Source: Gracilaria gracilis
Lineage: Eukaryota; Rhodophyta; Florideophyceae; Gracilariales; Gracilariaceae
DNA: 64,000 nucleotides
Assembly (NCBI GenBank): GCA_030374805.1
Contig: JARGSG010000200.1
Coordinates: 434,001 to 498,000 of the forward strand
Direction of reading: 5' to 3'
Both the position numbers and the translations under genes were made by a program. The notes below the pieces were generated by a model. The model searched no databases. It saw only the letters and a list, made by a program, of their open reading frames with translations, and was not told where the DNA came from. Below are positions 44,801 through 56,332 of this stretch, one piece after another; within the stretch, counting starts at the first letter, position 1, and each line of letters starts with the position of its first letter.

Positions 44801-47800
44801 CCGGAAAGACGTGTCGTCAATGGTTCAATAGAGGAGCGGAAGGAAGACAAGCCATTGACTCTATCGCCAGAAAGTCATGATCCCTCGGACTATAGCCAAA
44901 CTATGCCTGACGTGCGGGAACGCGCGCCTTCGAGTAATCTTGACAACATGCCTGTAGATGAAGCGTTCTTCAGTGTCCCAGCTGGGAATGCAGAGCAGTC
45001 AGACCCAGTTCCGTTTGAGGAGATCTCTGGCGATGATGATGACATCTGGGGGGGATGGGATCAAGTTGGAGGTTACCCTGATGAGACGGAAGGGGTAATG
45101 ACAAACCCCTCGGAGCAAGATGAAGCTAGTTCGCTTCTATTCCCGGTCGTTTCGAAGCAGCAAGGGATAAGAGTTGACGGGAATGAAGATGCTCTCGCCA
45201 ACGATGAAGTGGGTCAGGATGTTCATCAACCCGTCGAGAAGAGTGCTGGAGGTGAAAAAGGCAGAGATAAAGTGGGTCAGTATGGTCAGCAACCCATTGA
45301 GAAGAGTATTGGAGGTGGAGAAGGCTCGCCGTTAGACGAATCACCTGTTCCGATTACGGAGCATTCTTACCATCACGATGGAAACGAGGGAGTTGATTCG
45401 ACGGCATTTGATCTGACGGAGAACGCGATTGAAAGCAAGCCACAGGTTGCGTTTTCCACGTCTTATTGGACCGAGAAGCTAAATTCTGCTAACGTACAGG
45501 AGCATGACTCCAAAGGAAGCTCTTAATTTATGACATCAACTCACGCTTATAGTGCGGACAAGTCACAGGGTACAGCAGACTTTCTACAGGCAGAGGCTTC
45601 GACAACCTCTGGGTTGGAAGAACAGTGTTTGAACTACGACCCATTCGCTCCTGGTGAAGATATCGATCCGCCAAATCAGTCTTCTTTTGACGGATTTAAT
45701 ATTGCTGGAGGCCCCGCAGTAGATGAGACTACATGGTATCAACAAGAAAATGAGAACACCGAAACAGTGAAGTTGAGAACCGACGCATTTAAGACAAACG
45801 AACCAAACGTGGAACACCTCTCATTTAATGCTACACCGCAATCAGAGTTGACGGACAAGAATGGAGTTTCTAGAGTTCCAGGTGTTGTCCGTAAATCGGA
45901 AGGTCTTGATTCAGACCCCGCGCTTGATCGAGCATGTGATTCATATCGTCCCACTGACGCGGTCGCAGCAGCATTTGATCAATCTCAACCCACTGTTCTT
46001 GAAACAGCAGTTGACAGGCCGAGTTCTCGAAACGCATCACCATCAAATCGGATGCCCCTCGTACCGACTAGTCATGCACTCGTGGAACCTGGCGATGGGG
46101 GAAGAAACAATTTTGGTGAATTCAGTCATGCAGAAGACCCTGGCTTAAGTCATGGATTTCCATCTTTCCTTTCACCGGCACAGCCGCCAGGGTGTGATGA
46201 AAATGCATCTCATGATCAACAGTTCAATATGGTCGAACCGTATAGGAAACCAGATGCTGCGGAAGCCATGGATGGAAGCGCACCACTGCACTCAGATGCA
46301 CCGTTTGTTGAAGCGTCTTTTGATATCGACAATGTGCCCAATGAAGCCAATCAGTATGATTCCATATTGAAGACCCCTGATGAACAGCAGCATCCTAAAT
46401 CGAACTATCCTGCAACTGATGTTTCGGAGTTGGAAAAGGACATTACAGGGGAAGCACCTCTGCTCCTGACATCGAATGAGACAAATGGAAACCAGTATAA
46501 ACAGTCTGTAGGTGCATTTGAATCTGAACCCAGTTTTGTTCCTGCATCGACCAAGACCGATTTTGAAATAAGTCCCTACGCTCCGAAGGAGTTTAGGGAG
46601 AACAACGGAGTATCTAACATTCACGAAGACTCACGGCTTCGTGGGGCGTTGGAGCATGACTCAGAGGATAACGAAGATCGTCATCAGGCCCTTGGCGATT
46701 CTAATCCGTCGAGCCATCCTGAGGCATCAAGTTTTGGCGTAGAATCGGACTTCCGTGTCTATGCCCCCAAGCCGTCGCAAGCGCTGTCTGGGTTTGCTGA
46801 GAATGGTCAAGATTCACACGCGCCCCCCTTGCTGGAGAATGAGACTGTATCTCTACAATCTACCGGAAGATTTGTGCCATTTGCCGAAGAGGCAAGTCAT
46901 ATGGCAAACATGGGCGCGATTGAATCTGAAGTTAACCTATCAGAACCAACTCAATTTATATCGACGGCTTCCGACTTCCCTGAGCCGTACAAAGCGGTTC
47001 CAGCAAACTCAGATATTGATGATTCCTTTGAACCACAACAGACATCTATATCCGAAGACATTCGAGATTCAGAGGCCAATTATGCGCCTAGAAAGAGATT
47101 TCCTGCGGTGCCTAGTGAACATCGTGTCGAAAGAAATGTCCCCTTTGCCGAACCTTATCCAGCCCCACCTCAAGAACAAGGACTATCTACACAGGGAACC
47201 AAAGAAACACACAACTCTCACACCGAAGATGAACCATATTCTACAACCGCATATCAAGCAACACCTAACGATGTCTCCGCTGCCTATTGGGGCCATGGAG
47301 CTGAAGAACAGAGGAGTATGGAAACGTCTGCTGTGGACAAGGGCCTCTCCGTGTCCGCCGAGGATCATGCGTCCAGTCTTAGCTTTCGACCCTATGAACC
47401 TGCAACGAAGAATTCCTTGCCAAGCTACGAGACTGCGCCGGACCTGAATCCGGTTATTAGTTCTCACCCTGTGGAAGCGTTCATTCCCAACGCCTAGGGT
47501 TATGAAGACTATGGAAACTACACTGCTTCAACCCCGGCCATCCCAGAGACACAACAGGACAGCACGTACCTGGATCCCTCGCTCTTCTCGTACCCTTTCT
47601 CTATCATGGATACCAATCCATCTGGTGATATGATTCACCCTGGCGCGCGACCTATTATTTCGTGGAGTTTTGTTGGGTCGTTTGTTACAATTTTTCCTAG
47701 CACAGAAAGTGAGCTAATGGATGGTGCACCGTTGACACAGAACAATGGGAACAATTGCAACCAAAGAGTACAAGTCTTCGACGTCAGTCCACTTGGTGGG

Positions 47801-50711
47801 GATGGCACAAATGACGATTGGGTCGCTGCCGCAGAAGCTGTTGAACCACTTTCCTATCCGGTTCAAGCTCCGGAACTGGAATCGTATGCTAGAATGTGTG
47901 ACGGCCTCTCTCAACTATCTGTTGGACTACATGGTCCCGCTGCAGAAAGTCGTGCAGCTTTGTGGCGTGTGCTAGGTCTTCTCTGTCGCACTACCGATGA
48001 AGATTGGAGAAGATCTGCGAGTCAAGCGGTTTGCGGTCCAACGAGTGTCCCCTTGTTCGGGAACAAACTCAAAGCATCATCTACTCTTAAGCATATAGAT
48101 GAATCGGCACCAAGTAAGTCGGAGGTTAGTGAGAGAGATGTAACGAATGAAGTAGAGCGACTGCTCACGGAAGGAAAGGGCGTCGATGCCGTTATCCACG
48201 CTAAGACGTCTGGCCTATGGTCCCTAGCTTTAGTTCTTGCCGAAATGATTGATAGGAAGCTCTACATGTCAGTCCTTTGTGATTTTGCTAAGGTTAACTT
48301 GCATGAAGGCTCAGCGTTACAGACTCTTTGTTTATCCTTGTCGGAAAATGACTCAGAGATAACCAGACGGATTACTTCGCCTGCTGGACTCACGGAATGG
48401 AGAAAGAACGTCGGAATGCTACTAACAAGTGGTGCGTCTATTACTAGGGACAGCGAGAAAAGCAAACGATTCATGTCTCTTATTGACCAAGTGGGAGATG
48501 CCCTTCTTGCCCAAAATGAGGATGTCGTCGGATCGCATGCTTGTTATCTGCTTTCCGGTCGTTTGGACTCTCTAGATCGCAACCAAATATGTCTCTTGGG
48601 TGCGAATTCAAAGACAACCCCTGGACGTCCGGGATCATTTGGATCCCCAGCAGCTATACTGCAATCAATTGTCTTCGAAGCAACAATTAATGCTCGAAAC
48701 GGAAAGACTTGCCCTCATATCCTGCCATTTCGATTACTGCTCGCCCTTGAAATTGCGTCAGTTGGTCGACCTGAGGTTGCCTTGGCTCATTGTAACTCAA
48801 TTTCCAAGGAAGTTCGAGCGATATTCGAGTCAGGAAATAGCGTTGCGGCGCAGCTATTTACATCTCCGTTTTTGTCGTGCTTAGAATCTTTTGAGCATCA
48901 ACTACGAATTAATCTAGGCGTGCAAGAGAAAGGAGAGAAGCAGACAAGGTTATCTGCACTTCGACAGTCTTTGACATCAGTTTTCGCTCGCCGTTCGAAG
49001 GACCAAACTGGCAAACAATCATCTCAAGAGTTAGGGAGTCAAAATACGATGGCTGGTTCTCAACCATTTGTACCCACGCCACCTGTGGGACCTGGTCACA
49101 TTCATGCCCCCTCGGATCATGTTCATGCCAACCACCCTCCTCACCTCTCACTTGATTCGCAACGTGCAGGTATATTCAATCCTGCTCAGATTTCTCAACT
49201 TCCCAATCAGGCTAACGAGGCCTTTGATCAATCTGCAAAGAAAGAGAAGAGTGGGAACGAGAAGTGGAACTACCTCGTCCAGAAAACAGTTGGGCTTATT
49301 GCCCCAGCTGACTATGACCTCTCCCCCCCTCCCCCTGCACGTGCACCTCCAGCTGTATTCTGTGGTCAAGGGCACCCCTCACCATTTGGTCTTGATGGCG
49401 GAGCCGGTACCAGAGCGCCTGGACAAGGTCTTACTCCGAGCCATATGCGATCAGCCTCGGTCGGGGCACTTCCGAGCGAGTATTTCAGTAGCTCTCAATT
49501 TGCAAGTAAGACAGAGGTAGCATCTGGACAGCGAATTCAATCATACGAAGATGGACGACATGCAAGCACTCCCCAGATGGATATCTCGTCTGATAAGACA
49601 GATCAAACCCTATTTAATGGTGTTCCTGTACAGAAGGTCACTAGAGAAGAGGAGAGTGATGCGCTTGTACATCGGCGTTCTGCATCAGATATGACCTTGC
49701 AATCTCAAACTTCTGAGAAGAAACCCCCACTGCATCCGAAGAAACCTGTACGGGCGACTAAACAGACGGATACTTCAATGGAAAGAACAGCGTCAAAGAA
49801 GGGGTGGAGAGAGCGTCTACGAGAAAAGTTGACTGCAGCGTTCAGTGGTAGTGGTCCCCCAAGGGCCCATATGGGAGAAGAAAACAAGTTCGTTTTTGAC
49901 AAACAGCGTGGCCGATGGATAATTTGAAGGAGAGGATCCGGATGAAGAAGAAGACGTTCCGCCGCCGCCGCCAGATGATGATAATATGTTTAGCAGTGAT
50001 GGGAGCAACGTGCAGACCAGTGCTAGTTATGATTTGCTTCCGAATCCTTCCAACAACGATCACAACACCACCGCTCTCTTGCGCTCCCAAAGCGCTCAGG
50101 ATGCCCGTGATATGAACAGCTTTAACATGTCAAATTCTCATGATCAAATAGCGACACCCTTTAATCCGCTGTCTTCATACCCTGGTTCCCTGGACAACAG
50201 TGTTGGTGGAGATGACGGAAGCGCTACATCAGTTGCTTCGGCGGCAGGTGCTCCTGTACCATACTCTGCTGTACCATCGTTTACGGCATCTTCAACAGGA
50301 AACAGCAACAAATATAGGGCGGGAGGAGGTCGTCGCTCTAATAGAAGAGCATACGTTGACACCTTCAACAAAGGAAGGCCTCCTGCACCTATGTCAACAA
50401 TTCCGACACCGGCGAGACCCGCCGTTCCAGCGTTTGGAGGCGTATCATTGGCATCGGGAGGTGGATACAAGATATTCACACCAACCCCCGTGCCGTCGTC
50501 TAGTACTGGTAACTCGGACGTAGGGCATGGAGCAAACTCTTCTGCAAGTGTTGTTAAGACGAGCGACCCAATGCCGGCTTCCGGCTCAGATATTTCATCC
50601 TCACAGAATGCGCCAATGACCAATTCGTCTCACAGCGATGCCTTACCTCCGAAGCCTCCGAGTTACACCTCAAGCTTAGGCTCAGGAAGGCAACCTCGCA
50701 TGATGGCGTAA
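41807..50711 (+). pseudogene. SEC16: Sec16, COPII/ER-exit-site scaffold, with two in-frame stops and one frameshift
   Basis: The ATG at 41807 opens a frame that is coherent for about 2,967 codons. Disordered N-terminus (to about 47600) with eight acidic W-x-x-W motifs. Central conserved domain: HPGARPIISWSFVGSFVTIF and VQVFDVSPL (about 47640-47800). ACE1/Sec16_C helical domain: ALWRVLGLLCR, LLTEGKGVDAVIHAKTSGLW, ALQTLCLSLS, ILPFRLLLALEIASVGRPEV (about 47880-48930). C-terminal part: FVFDKQRGRWI, a poly-Pro acidic piece, and RRAYVDTFN, typical of Sec16 ends. Sec16 organises COPII budding at ER exit sites. Lesions: TAA at 45524-45526, TAG at 47495-47497, and one extra T near 49924-49926 that shifts the last 260 codons. 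In-frame 3n introns could hide the stops (GTACAG...TCACAG, 75 nt; GTTATT...CCTAG, 45 nt), but not the shift. Confidence 0.75.
49753..49994 (+). repeat. Sec16 segment duplicated at 51989-52229 (parent copy)
   Basis: 242 bp covering the end of the main Sec16 frame (KGWRERLREKLTAAF, FVFDKQRGRW) and the shift site. The copy 2.2 kb downstream is about 98% identical by eye. This copy has the extra T; the other has TAG instead of TGG for the Trp codon. Confidence 0.9.
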
Positions 50712-51575
50712 TCTTACCTTATTCTCTAGTCATAATGTAACAATGCAAGCGGAACATTTTTACACCAACTACCCCTTTGTAATCACTATATTGATGCTCC
50801 GAACGCTTCGATAGGGATATTCATGTAGTCGCGTGCGTGAGGTTCATCGGTTTGACGCACTGAAAAGCCGCTTTGGTCGGACACGATACTTTCGCTGAAA
50901 CAATTCCTGCATGATTGCCTCATTCGCAAGACCATTGTCTCCGTACCACACTGCTCTCCATACTTTGCTCATTCTGTCCCTTCGAAGTTGAATTTCTTCT
51001 TTTGAGAACGAACGCAAGATTGAATCAAGATTCCTCACATCCTGCGGGCGAACCCAAACAGCGAACGAACCCCATTCTATCTGGTCTTCAAAAGCTAATT
51101 CCTGCACCTCAGATATTATCACAGGAATGCATCCCATGAGCACCGCATAATACGGTCTTGGACTCCACGGGTGCCATCCTATGTCGATCAGTTTATGAGC
51201 ACATGAGCTATTGTTTTTAGTACATATTCGGCGGAGGGCTCTGCTGAGCACGTACTTACCTTCAGGAGCTAGGCAGAAGCGGCTCTTCATCATATCATTA
51301 AGATAGGTTTGGGACCGGACACCTGTTATTCTGTAATCTGGCTTCTTGGAGAATTCGGAAACGATGTATTGGCGAACTCCACGGGAGAAATTGCGTCCCC
51401 TGTGGTCCTCAACCGACTGGTCTACTACCTGCAAATGCATGTGTGTAGTCAACGAAATTTCATGACGGGAAGGAAAGGATGCATGAGTAATGTTGCGGGC
51501 AAGACAAAATTCGTTAGACCAGTGCAATGAGAGATTCTCGGAAAACGCGGTATTGCTGTCAACCCCTACGTCAAA

Positions 51576-51644
51576 CTGTGAGTAGGGCAGTTCTTGGATA
51601 GCATGACGAGATATTGCGGGTGATAGATATCATGTTCAGCTTAC
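51576..51644 (-). other. 69-nt phase-0 intron of the exostosin-like gene
   Basis: GTAAGC at the donor after GGTCAG, CTACTCACAG at the acceptor. Removing it joins HFGGQ to FDVGVDSNTAF in frame. It is the best-supported intron in the window and sets the expected size. Confidence 0.8.
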
Positions 51645-51988
51645 CTGACCACCAAAATGGGCGAGATACTTCTTAGAAAGGTAACTTTTTGTTCCATATG
51701 TTGTTGCCCAGTATGGTTGTAGGTATGCTCGTAGTTCGGGGGGTATTGTGATGTATTTGTGAGGTGTATACTCTGGCGCCGTAAACTCACCATTATGCAC
51801 CATGGAAATACCATTGTTATACTTTTGCCAGTTTCCTGCCAACCTTGCCGCGAAGCCTTGAGAAAAGACATAAACGTGGTCTCGTCCGTTGCTTTGGTTC
51901 CAAAATGGATATCGTTCGGATATCCAGTTCATGGCTGTTTCGAAGTTTTCACCAACACGTTGCACGTTGTTTGGTTGATGCTGTATTA

Positions 51989-52229
51989 GGCGACTAAACA
52001 GACGGATACGTCAATGGAAAAAACAGCGTCAAAGAAGGGGTGGAGAGAGCGTCTACGAGAAAAGTTGACTGCAGCGTTCAGTGGTAGTGGTCCCCCAAGG
52101 GCCCATATGGGAGAAGAAAACAAGTTCGTTTTTGACAAACAGCGTGGCCGATAGATAATTGAAGGAGAGGATCCGGATGAAGAAGAAGACGTTCCGCCGC
52201 CGCCGCCAGATGATGATAATATGTTTAGC
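51989..52229 (+). repeat. Copy of a Sec16 segment inside the exostosin-like gene
   Basis: Same strand as Sec16, opposite to the host gene. It starts at ggcgactaaacag and ends at atgtttagc, exactly where similarity to 49753-49994 ends on both sides. It lacks the extra T of the parent and has TAG in place of TGG at the GRW codon. No terminal repeats or target duplication are evident. Confidence 0.9.
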
Positions 52230-52676
52230 TAAGAACGAAGAACAGAACCTGCTGAAAAGCGTTTTACTTATACGGTTATATCGGAGACGTCTTCACATCT
52301 GAATCAAGTAGAGTAAGACTGACAGTAGATGCGATTGTTCTCAAAGATTCCCTTCTTTTTCTTGTTCTTCTATCCAATCATCTTGTCACGAGAGAAACTC
52401 ATGTATTAAAGGGTGAGCCGCGCGCATTTCGTGCGAGAGCCGATCAAAGACGTTATCTTCTATTTGAAACTGTACCCACCTCGTTAGAAAGTTACTGATA
52501 TCCAAGTAAAATTCGATTGCCCGATACGATACCATCGTTTGAGAAGATTTCGTGAGACACGTCTTAACTTCCTGGCGGAGGTTGTTAACGGCGGAGTAAT
52601 AGTTGCCTAAACGCCAACGAAAGATGTAAACTTGTGTGATTTTGTCCATTACGTTCATGATGAATAAGAATGCCAA

Positions 52677-53175
52677 AGATAATGAAAGTGAATACTTTCA
52701 ACAAGGTAGTGTCTGTTATGTGGCTTCGATAATGTAGGTAGGTGCGAGTCGCACCGTGCGACTGAATCAGACTGGTTGATGACAGAAGAGAACCGTGCGA
52801 GAGTTGATCCGCGTTGCAGTTTGAAATTCAAATCCCGTACACCGCGGGGCTCTGAGAGAGCCTACGTGTCGTAGGCCACGTCACAAGTGCTGCCCCTGAA
52901 GAACAGGTTCGGCTGGGAGTCTCTGCCTGGAACCTTTCAAATAGGTTACACTTCATACTACGTAAGAAAGCGTCAGACGGAAGGAAGTCCCACTTGTCTA
53001 CTAAAGATTCTGAAAAGTTTGACACGTCTGAGACATTTCGCGAGCTCGGATGAAAAAGTCACGCGTGATCTTGGACGTAGAAGACACCAATAAACTTTCT
53101 CAAGAGGGTCAAAACTTTTGAATTCGGTGTTTCAGGGCTCTGGACCCATGTCATTGCGCCGCACCCCGCAGTGGA
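52677..53175. other. Intergenic stretch upstream of the ankyrin gene
   Basis: No gene recognised. It should contain the promoter of the plus-strand ankyrin gene; no decisive element is seen. Confidence 0.4.
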
Positions 53176-54435
53176 ATGAGTTGTGAATTGTCTTCCATTG
53201 CCATGCGCCGCGACGACGCTTTGCATCATGCCGCGACGCGAGGCAATTGTTTCGAAATGGTCAGGGTGCTGAAACGCGGTGCCGACATCGAAGCTATTGG
53301 CCAGAATGGCGACACTGCGCTAATATGCGCCGCAGCAAAAGGGCATCTCACTCTAGTCAAAGTGCTGCTAGCCCGCGGCGCACAAGTGACTGCCAGGAAT
53401 GATATGGGCGTAACGGCGTTGATCTATGCCTCTCACCGTGGGGATGTAGAAGTGGTAGAAGCGCTAATCAAAGGAGGAGCTGATGTGAACCAGGACAGCT
53501 ATTTCGGAGCGCCGTTGCACCAAGCCGCCCGAAATGGACATGAGAAAGTTGCGGAGGCGCTGCTAGCAGGCGGCGCAAGCATTGACCCAACACACGAAAT
53601 GAGCACGCCGTTGCATGTAGCCGCTCTTTCCGATCAAGTTGCAATGGTAGAAGCGCTGTTGGCCAGTGGTGCAGACGTTCACCGCACCGACGAGTGTGGA
53701 TGTACCCCGCTTCACTGCGCCGCTAAAACTGGCAATCTTCAAGCAGCGCTTGTACTCTGGCGTGCCGGTGCTGACCTGTCGCAAAAGTGTGATCTCGGAG
53801 ACACACCGCTGTCGTGCTTGTTGGAAATATATGGAGAAACAAATGCCGTGAAACTGATGCACGATACCCGGCGACTCCATCGTGCCCCTTTCTCTGCTGA
53901 TGAAGCCAAGTTGCGGAAAAGAATCACAGAGCTGGCATCTAAATCTCCCTCCGACAGACAAACAGTCACTGCACAAGATGCTGTACCAGAGTTGCGAAAA
54001 GTTTTGCAGCAGCATCTCCGTCGAACGTTTTCTGGCCTTACTGTGCACGAGGATGAAGTAGAGGATGTTGTCGTCAATCAAATGGATCAGAGTACAGGTT
54101 CAGTGAGCGTGCATGGGGTCATTAAGTCTTTTCATGTGTTGCGAAGAAAATACCAGGAACCACCAGAATTACGGGTCAGGTTTAAGAAAGCCACACGATC
54201 GAAGAACGTGTTGAGGACTAAAGTAGCCAAACGGATGTTGCGAGCGTTGTTTGAAGAGTCTGGCACAGAGAATTGTTCCCCAAAATCTCCAATATTCTTC
54301 GTAAGAAGCAGTAACAAGTGGAACGAATCTGACGTGGATGCACTTCTTGCTGATAAAAAGCACGACAAAAAGGGTATTGATGAGGAATCGTTTGTAAACG
54401 TGGCTATGGCAGTTTTGTTTGCAGAGAAGGCTTGA
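53176..54435 (+). CDS. Ankyrin-repeat protein with EF-hand-like C-terminal half
   Basis: Intact single-exon gene of 419 codons from the ATG at 53176. Residues about 12-210 form six ankyrin repeats in register (for example GDTALICAAAKGHLTLVKVL, GVTALIYASHRGDVEVVEAL, CTPLHCAAKTGNLQAALVLW), a protein-binding surface. The C-terminal 200 residues are helical. Two helix-loop-helix stretches have glycine-centred acidic loops resembling degenerate EF-hands (MDQSTGSVSVHGV near residue 305; DKKHDKKGIDEESF near 400), so a calcium-sensing adaptor is conceivable. That second half is not recognised with certainty. Codon use and frame are clean, in contrast to the broken neighbours on either side. Confidence 0.85.
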   Translation: MSCELSSIAMRRDDALHHAATRGNCFEMVRVLKRGADIEAIGQNGDTALICAAAKGHLTLVKVLLARGAQVTARNDMGVTALIYASHRGDVEVVEALIKGGADVNQDSYFGAPLHQAARNGHEKVAEALLAGGASIDPTHEMSTPLHVAALSDQVAMVEALLASGADVHRTDECGCTPLHCAAKTGNLQAALVLWRAGADLSQKCDLGDTPLSCLLEIYGETNAVKLMHDTRRLHRAPFSADEAKLRKRITELASKSPSDRQTVTAQDAVPELRKVLQQHLRRTFSGLTVHEDEVEDVVVNQMDQSTGSVSVHGVIKSFHVLRRKYQEPPELRVRFKKATRSKNVLRTKVAKRMLRALFEESGTENCSPKSPIFFVRSSNKWNESDVDALLADKKHDKKGIDEESFVNVAMAVLFAEKA

Positions 54436-55854
54436 GCCAACTCAGACCACTATGGACACCACCTATAAGATGAAGCGGGCGGGTGTTGGTTTCGAATGTG
54501 GCGTTGGAACGTTTGCTTGCGTAAATGGTTACTGGACAAACTTGCTTGCTTCGGAGCCCAAATGTTCAGCTTGTAGAGACGTTGAGCGATGTGGATGAGA
54601 AGGACCACGTCGCATTGATTATAAACATGGAAGGCACAACAAGTCTGTCGTTCATAGGATCAGCACGTCATTGTTTTGGTACGTGCAGTAACGAAGTCGA
54701 GGAGATTGCAAACATAAATAAAACAGACCAGCTTAATGTTTAAGATCTAAACATGTTTGTCTGTGCACATCATTTTAGACATTCATCATTTTCGGCCATG
54801 CTCAATACCAAGCTTTTACGCACGGCCATACTTTTAATATAGCTACACTCGTCTCCGGATACACATACTGGGCAAAACAAAATCTAAAGCCCCGAAAGAA
54901 GCTGCAGAGAGTATTGATATGTGTGCCCAACACTTGATTCAATTTACCAAATGGTACTCTACAAAGTTGAAAGGGGTATAACAGTTACTTTTGCGTTCTT
55001 CCTCATTAAAGGCACAGCCCAGTCGAAAACAATGCACTTGTATATTCACAAACATCTTCGAAGTGGCAGTATTCTTCATTCTGCTTCTGTTGCCGGAATG
55101 CTGCGTTGAGCTTTGTTCCTCGAACCTGCTTGGAAACAATTGCTTCGCTCCATAACCCTTAGATGTGAAATCTGGTGTATTTTGCATATCGTGTGGCCCA
55201 ATCACGTAATCGCTTGAAGCCACGTGGCGCGCTACGTACCGCTGTTCAACTTGTCACATCCGCCTCCCCAAGATCTTTTCGATTCTGATCTGCTGCAATG
55301 GGGTGCTCTTTGGTGCCGCACGATGAACGGTGCCTAAAATCTCTGTCATGATTCGTGACTTCGCTTCTGGCGTTGGTAAACTGGTTGCTTCCCGATATTA
55401 ACAAATTATCTCGCAACGGCCAAAAGGAAACCGTATTGCCTACTTGAGCGCAACTCGGTGGACTTGAGTTCCTTGAGAATTCAGGTCGGTCACAAAGAAT
55501 CCTCCGATTATGGCTTTTGCGAAACAAGCGTAGCAAACTTTGCAAAAATACAGAAGATAGAAAAAGAAGTTCTTCGTGTGCTTTTGTTCTAACATTAAAA
55601 TAAATTTGGGGGCGTTTATTTGCACGACATGATTTGGATGAAAAACGTACACGGCAGTTACGTGTAGCCTTGGAATAATTGGCAAAGCTCGTCTTCACTC
55701 CTACTACCAGGGGTAACCTTATCATACGCAGGCAAAGCTGCATGTTTTGATCTAGCTAGAGCACAGATTGCTCAGTAAAAATCTGCTGCAAAACCAGCGG
55801 CCTGCCTTATTTTGGTAATCTCTCCCAGAATTGGCGGAGTGTCCAAAATGCTTT
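54436..55854. other. Intergenic stretch
   Basis: Short overlapping frames only. The longest, minus strand 55743-55246 (165 codons from an ATG), has no recognisable domain and an unremarkable composition, so I do not call it a gene. Confidence 0.4.
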
Positions 55855-56067
55855 GAGGTGATGAGAGTGTAAGCGCCGGTGCGCCGCCGGCGCAGCGCTG
55901 AGAGTGGGATGCGGGAAGGCTGTGGGCGGCGCCGGGGCTGTGAACGGGCTGTGGGCGGGCTGAGCGGGCTGTGGGTGCCCTGAGGTGATGAGAGGTGAGC
56001 GCTGGCCCGCCGCCGGCGCAGCGCTGAGAGCGGGATGTGGGGCGGTGGGCGGCGCCGGGGCGTTTGT
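55855..56067. repeat. GC-rich tandem duplication, unit 127 bp
   Basis: gaggtgatgagag at 55855 recurs at 55982, and both units share the core gccgccggcgcagcgctgag and gtgggcggcgccgggg. The second unit is shortened. G+C is far above the surroundings and rich in CpG. Confidence 0.8.
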
Positions 56068-56332
56068 GTACCTGGCACCAGCGTTAGACAACTTCCAAAA
56101 CTTTTCTCCGTGACCCTCTCGTCACGTCCCTTCTGTTAAAAACTTTGCCTGTCACAGCCTTCTGCTTCTTTTTCAATACAGTTTTTCACAAAAGCAGAAA
56201 GCGTGATGTTCTTTTCTTTCGTATGCAACTACAGAGTTACTTGGTCTGAACTTCGGACTGAAGAAACAGCAGTGTTGTTACAACTTACAACACAGTGTGG
56301 CGACTCGCCACTGGCGACTCGCCACTGGCGAC

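Larger units (their letters stand above)
50844..52676 (-). pseudogene. Exostosin-family glycosyltransferase-like gene, 5' part interrupted
   Basis: Minus strand. The 3' exon (51575-50844) carries the exostosin signature (FCLAPEGKYVLSRALRRIC, then GCIPVIISEVQELAF and WGSFAVWV, the nucleotide-sugar-binding GT47 part). The preceding exon (about 51988-51645) has RYPFWNQSNGRDHVYVFSQG, the family's YPYWNRS-GRDH block. The two join through a clear 69-nt intron. Further 5', 52676-52386 encodes IEFYLDISNFLTRWVQFQIE and FDRLSHEMRAAHP, which could be the N-terminal part. Between them lies a 241-bp piece of Sec16 plus stops, so the gene is split. Family role: Golgi glycosyl transfer to wall or matrix polysaccharides or glycoproteins; the substrate is unknown. 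No N-terminal anchor remains visible. It lies tail to tail with Sec16. Confidence 0.65.

Noticed and set aside
41889-49520. Many ORFs on both strands inside Sec16
   Set aside because: They are shadows of the Sec16 frame, which has the conserved domains.
55246-55743. 165-codon minus-strand ORF from an ATG
   Set aside because: No motif, no signal, mixed composition; likely chance.
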